Source: JALZKA01 sp963754045
GTDB lineage: Bacteria > Actinomycetota > Thermoleophilia > Solirubrobacterales > 70-9
Direction of reading: 5' to 3'
NCBI GenBank assembly: GCA_963754045.1
Contig: CAVWEN010000002.1
Location: 248,001 to 312,000, forward strand
Length of the DNA stretch: 64,000 bases
The notes under the pieces: model-generated
What the model was told of the DNA's origin: nothing
What the model saw: the letters and a program-made list of their open reading frames with translations, nothing else
Database searches by the model: none
In this document: positions 58,980 to 64,000 of the stretch, one piece after another
Layout: each line of letters starts with the position of its first letter
How positions within the stretch are numbered: the first letter of the stretch is position 1
Program-made: the position numbers and the translations under genes

Positions 58980-61625
58980 GTGGCAGACATCGACGCAGTC
59001 GAGACCGAGGAGTGGCTGGAGGCGCTCGACGCTGTCGTCGAGCACGACGGCACGCGCCGCGCCCATGATCTGGTCGAGCGGGTGGTCGAGCGGGCGCGTC
59101 TGCGGGGGGCGGCGATCGAGTACGTCGGCCCGACGCCCTACGTCAACACGATCCACCGCGACGACGAGCCGCCGCTTCCCGGCGATCCCTCGCTGGAGCG
59201 TCGCGTCCGCTCGCTGATCCGCTGGAACGCGATCGCGATCATCCTGCGGGCGAACAAGGAATCGTCCGAGCTGGGTGGGCACATCGCGTCCTACCAGTCT
59301 GCGGCGCTGCTGTACGAGACCGGCTTCAACCACTTCTGGCGCGCCCCGTCCCCCGACCACGGCGGCGACCTCGTCTATATACAGGGACACTCCTCGCCGG
59401 GCATCTACGCCCGTGCCTACCTCGAGGGGCGGCTGACCGAGGAGCAGCTCGCGGGGTACCGCCAGGAGGTCTCCAAGCCCGAGGGCCTCAGCTCGTACCC
59501 ACACCCGTGGCTGATGCCGGACTTCTGGCAGTTCCCAACCGTCTCGATGGGACTCGGGCCGATCATGGCGATTTATCAGGCGCGGTTCATGCGCTACCTG
59601 ACCGACCGCGGCATCACCGACACGTCGAAACGCAAGGTCTGGGCCTTCCTCGGCGACGGCGAGACCGACGAGCCGGAATCGCTTGGTGCGATCGCCCTCG
59701 CGGGCCGCGAAAAGCTCTCCAACCTCGTATTCGTCGTCAACTGCAACCTCCAGCGCCTCGACGGGCCGGTTCATGGCAACGGCAAGATCATCCAAGAGCT
59801 GGAAACCATCTTCCGCGGCGCTGGCTGGAACGTGGTGAAGGTGATCTGGGGCGATCGCTGGGACCCGCTCCTGGAGGCGGACACCGACGGGCTGCTCGTG
59901 CGCCGAATGGAGGAGGCGGTGGACGGCGAGTATCAGGTCTATAAAGCGAGGGACGGCGCCTACGTGCGCGAGCGCTTCTTCGGCGCGTATCCCGAGCTGC
60001 GCGAGCGGGTGGCGGACATGACCGACGAGGAGATCTGGGCGCTCAACCGGGGTGGCCACGACGCGCGAAAGGTCTACGCGGCGTACGCCGCCGCGCAGGC
60101 CGCCGAGCAGCGGCCAACGGTGATCCTCGCCAAGACGATCAAGGGCTACGGGATGGGTGAGGCAGGCGAGGGTCAGAACATCACCCACCAGCAGAAGAAG
60201 ATGAACGAGGAGGCCCTGCGCGCTTTTCGCGACCGGTTCGACCTCGATATCTCCGACGAAGAGGTCGCCGATGTCGCCTTCCACAAGCCCTCCGAGGATT
60301 CCGAGGAGCTGCGCTACCTGCGAGAGCGCCGCGAGGCGCTCGGCGGCCATCTCCCGGCGCGGAGGCAGCGGGTCGACGAGGCGTTGCCGGTTCCCCCGCT
60401 GGAGGTGTTCTCGTCGCAGCTGGAGGGAACCGCCGACCGCGAAATCTCGACAACGATGGCGTTCGTTCGAATTCTCGCCGCTCTGCTTCGCGACAAAGAG
60501 CTGGGGGCGCGCATCGTCCCGATCATTCCCGACGAGTCACGGACGTTCGGCATGGAAGGGATGTTCCGCCAGCTCGGGATCTACTCGCATGTAGGCCAGC
60601 TCTACGAGCCCGAGGACGCGGCCCAGCTCATGTTCTATCGCGAGGACCGGGAGGGGCAGGTGCTCCAGGAGGGCATCAACGAGGCGGGGGCGTTCTCGTC
60701 GTGGATCGCCGCCGCGACCGCTTACTCGAACCACGACGCGCAGATGGTTCCGTTCTACGCCTTCTACTCGATGTTCGGCTTCCAGCGAATCGGCGACCTC
60801 GCCTGGGCGGCGGGCGACTCGCGGGCGCGTGGCTTCTTGATCGGTGGCACCGCAGGGCGCACCACACTCAACGGCGAGGGACTCCAGCACGAGGACGGGC
60901 ACAGCCACCTCCTCGCCGCGACCATCCCCAACTGCGTGGCCTATGACCCCGCGTACGCCTACGAGCTTGCCGTGATCGTCCACGACGGCATGCGACGGAT
61001 GGTCGCCGAGCAGGAGGACGTCTTCTACTACCTCACGGTCATGAACGAGAACTACCGCCACCCGGCGATGCCCGACGGCGCGGAGGAGGGAATCCTGCGC
61101 GGGATGCACCGGGTCCGCGAGATTGAGGGCGCCCGAGTGCGGCTGCTCGGGTCGGGAACGATCCTGCGCGAGGTCGAGGCAGCCGCTGAGCTGCTCGGCA
61201 GCGATTTCGGAATCCCAGCGGACGTCTGGAGCGTCACCTCTTACACGGAGCTTCGCCGCGACGGGCTCTGCTGCGACCGCGCGGCGCGACTAAACCCGCA
61301 GGCGGAGCCCTCCACGCCCTGGGTCGGCGAGTGCCTGCCTACCGGGGGCGGACCCGTGGTCGCAGCGAGCGACTACATGAAGGCTCTGCCCGACGGGGTC
61401 CGCGCCTGGATCGGCGACCGCTTCGAGGTTCTCGGCACCGACGGCTTCGGCCGCAGCGACTACCGGCGTCACCTGCGTCGCTTCTTTGAAGTGGACCGCC
61501 ACCACGTCGCCGTCGCCGCCCTTGGGGCCCTCGCGCGAGACGGTGAGATCGAAGACAAGGTCGTGAGCGAGGCGATCGCCAAGTACGACCTGGACGCGGA
61601 CGCTCCTGACCCCTCGGTGTCGTGA
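58980..61625 (+). CDS. aceE: Pyruvate dehydrogenase E1, homodimeric
   Basis: Thiamine-diphosphate enzyme decarboxylating pyruvate and acetylating E2. The 881 residues match the single-chain AceE type. Features are RWNAIAIILRANKE, YIQGHSSPGIYARAYLEGRL, the TPP motif GDGETDEPESLGAI...NCNLQRLDGP, KTIKGYGMGEAGEGQNITHQ, EGINEAGAFSSWIAAATAY and GEGLQHEDGHSH. GTG 58980 was chosen from the -10 spacing. The stop overlaps the aceF ATG. Confidence 0.96.
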   Translation: MADIDAVETEEWLEALDAVVEHDGTRRAHDLVERVVERARLRGAAIEYVGPTPYVNTIHRDDEPPLPGDPSLERRVRSLIRWNAIAIILRANKESSELGGHIASYQSAALLYETGFNHFWRAPSPDHGGDLVYIQGHSSPGIYARAYLEGRLTEEQLAGYRQEVSKPEGLSSYPHPWLMPDFWQFPTVSMGLGPIMAIYQARFMRYLTDRGITDTSKRKVWAFLGDGETDEPESLGAIALAGREKLSNLVFVVNCNLQRLDGPVHGNGKIIQELETIFRGAGWNVVKVIWGDRWDPLLEADTDGLLVRRMEEAVDGEYQVYKARDGAYVRERFFGAYPELRERVADMTDEEIWALNRGGHDARKVYAAYAAAQAAEQRPTVILAKTIKGYGMGEAGEGQNITHQQKKMNEEALRAFRDRFDLDISDEEVADVAFHKPSEDSEELRYLRERREALGGHLPARRQRVDEALPVPPLEVFSSQLEGTADREISTTMAFVRILAALLRDKELGARIVPIIPDESRTFGMEGMFRQLGIYSHVGQLYEPEDAAQLMFYREDREGQVLQEGINEAGAFSSWIAAATAYSNHDAQMVPFYAFYSMFGFQRIGDLAWAAGDSRARGFLIGGTAGRTTLNGEGLQHEDGHSHLLAATIPNCVAYDPAYAYELAVIVHDGMRRMVAEQEDVFYYLTVMNENYRHPAMPDGAEEGILRGMHRVREIEGARVRLLGSGTILREVEAAAELLGSDFGIPADVWSVTSYTELRRDGLCCDRAARLNPQAEPSTPWVGECLPTGGGPVVAASDYMKALPDGVRAWIGDRFEVLGTDGFGRSDYRRHLRRFFEVDRHHVAVAALGALARDGEIEDKVVSEAIAKYDLDADAPDPSVS

Positions 61626-62890
61626 TGGCTGACCTACGCGACGTCACGGTCCCTGACATTGGCGACTTCGCCGATGTTCCGGTGATCGAGGTCCTGGTCG
61701 CGCCCGGCGACGAGGTAGCGGCCGAACAACCTCTGATCACCCTTGAATCCGACAAGGCGACGATGGACGTCCCGGCGCCGTTCGCGGGCACGGTCAAGGA
61801 GTTGACGGTGTCGGTGGGCGACACCGTCAACGCGGGCACCAGCATCGGCTCGATCGAGGTCACCGAAACTTCAGAGGAGGGAACGCCGGGGGCGACTGAG
61901 GATGCTTCCACAGCGGGGCGTGCTCAGGCGCCAGCGGCGACCGCTTCCCCGGCCGCATCGGAACCTTTGTCGGACGATTCGCCGCCTCCCACCGAGGGCG
62001 CATCGGTCTATGCAAGTCCCTCCGTTCGCCGGATCGCGCGAGAACTTGGGGTGAATCTCGGCGGGCTCAAGGGGACCGGGCGGAAGGGGCGGATCACCAA
62101 GGAGGACGTCCAGTCTGCCAAGGACAAGCCCGCCGGCGCTCCCGCCGATGGGGGCGGGATTCCGGGACTGAACCTCGCGCCGTGGCCCCAGGTCGACTTC
62201 GCCAAATACGGCGAGGTCGAGCGCGTGCCACTCGGGCGGATCAAGCGGATCAGCGGCCCGGCGCTGGCTCGCAACTGGGTGATGATTCCGCACGTCACCC
62301 ACCACGACGAGGCAGACATCACCGACCTCGAGGCGTTCCGCAAGCAGATCAACTCCGAGCAGGACGTGAAGGTCACGATGGTCGCTCTGCTGATGAAGGC
62401 ATGCGTGGGCACGCTGCGTCAGTTCCCCGAGTTCAACTCGTCACTCGACGGTGAGGACCTCGTGATCAAGCGCTACCACCACGTCGGTTTCGCCACGGAC
62501 ACCCCAAATGGGCTACTAGTGCCCGTGATCCGCGACGTCGCGTCCAAGGGCCTGCTCGAGATCGCGACCGAACTGCGCGAGCTCTCGGGCAAGGCCCGCG
62601 AGGGCAAGCTCACCGCCGAAGAAATGCGGGGCGGGACGTTCTCGATCTCTTCGCTTGGCGGAATCGGCGGCACCGGTTTCACCCCGATCGTGAACGCGCC
62701 CGAGGTGGCGATCCTCGGCGTGACGCGCTCGGCGCTGCGACCCGTGTGGAACGGTGACGAGTTCGTGCCCAGGCTGATCCTTCCGCTATCGCTCTCCTAC
62801 GACCACCGCGTCGTTGACGGCGCCGCGGCAGCCCGATTCGTCGCCCATCTCGCCAGCGAACTGGCCGACCTGCGGAGAGTGCTCCTCTGA
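61625..62890 (+). CDS. aceF: Dihydrolipoamide acetyltransferase (E2) of pyruvate dehydrogenase
   Basis: The 421-residue protein has one lipoyl domain (ESDKATMDVPAPFAG, lipoylated Lys near 45) and an Ala/Pro/Thr-rich linker. A peripheral subunit-binding domain (YASPSVRRIARELGVNLGGL, GTGRKGRITKEDV) follows, then the catalytic core with SLSYDHRVVDGAAAARF (catalytic His). The core resembles the short gamma-proteobacterial-type E2. ATG 61625 overlaps the aceE stop; the stop overlaps the next ATG. Confidence 0.95.
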   Translation: MADLRDVTVPDIGDFADVPVIEVLVAPGDEVAAEQPLITLESDKATMDVPAPFAGTVKELTVSVGDTVNAGTSIGSIEVTETSEEGTPGATEDASTAGRAQAPAATASPAASEPLSDDSPPPTEGASVYASPSVRRIARELGVNLGGLKGTGRKGRITKEDVQSAKDKPAGAPADGGGIPGLNLAPWPQVDFAKYGEVERVPLGRIKRISGPALARNWVMIPHVTHHDEADITDLEAFRKQINSEQDVKVTMVALLMKACVGTLRQFPEFNSSLDGEDLVIKRYHHVGFATDTPNGLLVPVIRDVASKGLLEIATELRELSGKAREGKLTAEEMRGGTFSISSLGGIGGTGFTPIVNAPEVAILGVTRSALRPVWNGDEFVPRLILPLSLSYDHRVVDGAAAARFVAHLASELADLRRVLL

Positions 62891-64000
62891 TGGCGACCGA
62901 GATCAAGGTACCCGACATCGGCGACTTCAGCGACGTGCCCGTCATCGAGATCCACATCAAGCCGGGCGACGAGGTGGCGGCCGAGCAACCCCTGATCACG
63001 CTCGAGTCGGACAAGGCGACCATGGACGTTCCCGCCCCGCAAGCGGGGACCATCGGCGAAGTCTTCGTCGCCGTGGGCGACTCAGTTTCGGAAGGCACCC
63101 CGATTGCCACCATCGAGGGCTCCGACTCGCCTGCCGGGTCCGGGGAGGAGACATCGGTGACATCTCCTCTTTCGCGCCAAGGCAAGCGGTTGGTGGTCAT
63201 CGGGTCGGGTCCCGGCGGCTATGCCGCTGCGTTCCGGGGCGCAGATCTGGGCTTGGAGGTGACGCTGATCGAGCGGCATGAGGTTCTCGGAGGGGTTTGC
63301 CTCAACGTCGGCTGTATTCCCTCGAAAGCTCTTCTCCATGCCGCCCGAGTGATCGCTGAAACCGAAGAGGCAACGGAGTTTGGCGTGTCGTTTGGCGAGC
63401 CTGAGATTGATCTCGACAAGCTGCGCGGGTGGAAGGAAGAGGTCGTCGGCAAGCTGACGGGGGGATTGGCCGGGCTCGCGAAGCAGCGCAAGGTGACGGT
63501 CGTTACTGGTGAGGCGCGCTTTGCCTCCGAGGCCTCGGTCGTGGTGGACGGCACGACGATCGAGTTCGACCACTGCATCATCGCCGCGGGCTCGCGCGCC
63601 ACGATGCTGCCGGACCTGCCCGACGACGAGCGGATCGTCAGCTCGACCGGAGCGCTCGAGCTGACCGACGTACCTGAGCGGATGCTGGTCGTCGGCGGCG
63701 GGATCATCGGACTGGAGATGGCGAGCGTGTACGAGGCGCTCGGCTCGAAGGTGACGGTGGTCGAGCTCACCGGACAACTCATCCCGGGTTGCGACCCCGA
63801 CCTCGTCAAGCCGCTGCAAAAGCGCGTCGCCGCGCGCTACGAGTCGATTCTGCTCTCGACCAAGGTGGCGACGGTCGAGGCCGGCAAGGACGGCATCGCC
63901 GTCACCTTCGAGGGCGACTCCGCACCCGCGCCCCAGGTCTACGACCGTGTGCTGGTCGCGGTTGGGCGCCGTGCCAACGGCGACCTGCTCGACGTCGAAG
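62890..64000 (+). CDS. lpdA: Lipoyl-domain-bearing dihydrolipoamide dehydrogenase, C-terminus beyond window
   Basis: At least 370 residues are visible. Residues 1-80 are a lipoyl domain (VPDIGDFSDVPVIEIHI, LESDKATMDVPAP) nearly matching that of E2. After a short linker comes a dihydrolipoamide dehydrogenase: LVVIGSGPGGYAAAFRGADL, GGVCLNVGCIPSKALLHAA and VVGGGIIGLEMASVYEALG. Lipoyl-E3 fusions of this kind are known in some bacterial PDH operons. ATG 62890 overlaps the aceF stop (TGATG). The catalytic His-Glu region lies outside the window. Confidence 0.95.
   Translation, partial: MATEIKVPDIGDFSDVPVIEIHIKPGDEVAAEQPLITLESDKATMDVPAPQAGTIGEVFVAVGDSVSEGTPIATIEGSDSPAGSGEETSVTSPLSRQGKRLVVIGSGPGGYAAAFRGADLGLEVTLIERHEVLGGVCLNVGCIPSKALLHAARVIAETEEATEFGVSFGEPEIDLDKLRGWKEEVVGKLTGGLAGLAKQRKVTVVTGEARFASEASVVVDGTTIEFDHCIIAAGSRATMLPDLPDDERIVSSTGALELTDVPERMLVVGGGIIGLEMASVYEALGSKVTVVELTGQLIPGCDPDLVKPLQKRVAARYESILLSTKVATVEAGKDGIAVTFEGDSAPAPQVYDRVLVAVGRRANGDLLDVE

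Noticed and set aside
56979..60350. A 1123-codon open frame on the minus strand opposite lpd and aceE
   Set aside because: It is antisense to genes with clear catalytic motifs. Long antisense frames are expected when the third codon position is nearly always G or C, and the translation has no recognisable domain.

Overview
The window is a dense, high-GC bacterial chromosome segment with about 61 protein genes, one tRNA, one riboswitch and no mobile element, rRNA or CRISPR array. No gene-free stretch exceeds about 300 bases. Several traits suggest an actinobacterium, most likely of the Thermoleophilia/Solirubrobacterales type. These are strong G/C third-position bias, frequent GTG/TTG starts, many 4-base overlaps, many starts lying 6-8 bases after a -10-like hexamer (probable leaderless mRNAs), and an actinobacterial-type high-affinity [NiFe]-hydrogenase. 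The placement is an inference from gene content; no database search was possible. All family calls come from reading motifs.

Region 1 (1-15551) looks like a surface-glycan or glycoconjugate locus. It holds a truncated heparinase II/III-like lyase, two related family-2/92-like glycosyltransferases, a methyltransferase-glycosyltransferase fusion, a polysaccharide pyruvyl transferase and a trans-aconitate-methyltransferase-like enzyme. Its centre is the most unusual gene of the window: a 988-residue fusion of acyl carrier protein, complete citrate synthase and NRPS-type adenylation domain. This is translationally coupled to a PP-loop ATPase with a QueC-like zinc motif. clpB sits inside the locus. 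Four proteins here carry arginine-rich tails or linkers.

Region 2 (15594-31987) is a dispersed de novo purine cluster: purD, purE, purB, purC, purS, purQ, purL, purF, purN and purH. It is interrupted by a neuB-like sialic-acid-type synthase, a secreted hypothetical, a DUF3817-like membrane protein, a DM13-domain protein and a recQ-type helicase. purM and purK are absent from it. Two tiny ORFs coupled to purS and purH were seen; purS appears to use a CTG start.

Region 3 (32024-35953) has a DHA2-family drug exporter with a palindromic operator, tRNA-Lys(TTT), an Rrf2-family regulator, a small hypothetical, and a Fur-family regulator coupled to a NicO/HoxN-type nickel transporter.

Region 4 (35878-50473, minus strand) is one 15-gene run, hypC-hypC2-hypD-hypE-hhyS-hhyL-nifU/Rieske-like-DUF-DUF-DUF-protease-hypA-hypB-SIS-hypF. 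It encodes a group 1h-like [NiFe]-hydrogenase and its full maturation set. The adjacent nickel importer and Fur-type regulator fit as its metal supply and control.

Region 5 (50638-58937) holds a helical hypothetical and the thiamine genes thiG-thiS-thiO behind a TPP riboswitch. It also holds a SnoaL-like/ThiE fusion, a membrane protein, a PhoD-like phosphatase, a dihydrolipoamide dehydrogenase and a DsbA/HCCA-isomerase-like protein. Region 6 (58980-64000) is a pyruvate dehydrogenase operon aceE-aceF-lpd; the last gene carries its own lipoyl domain and runs off the window.
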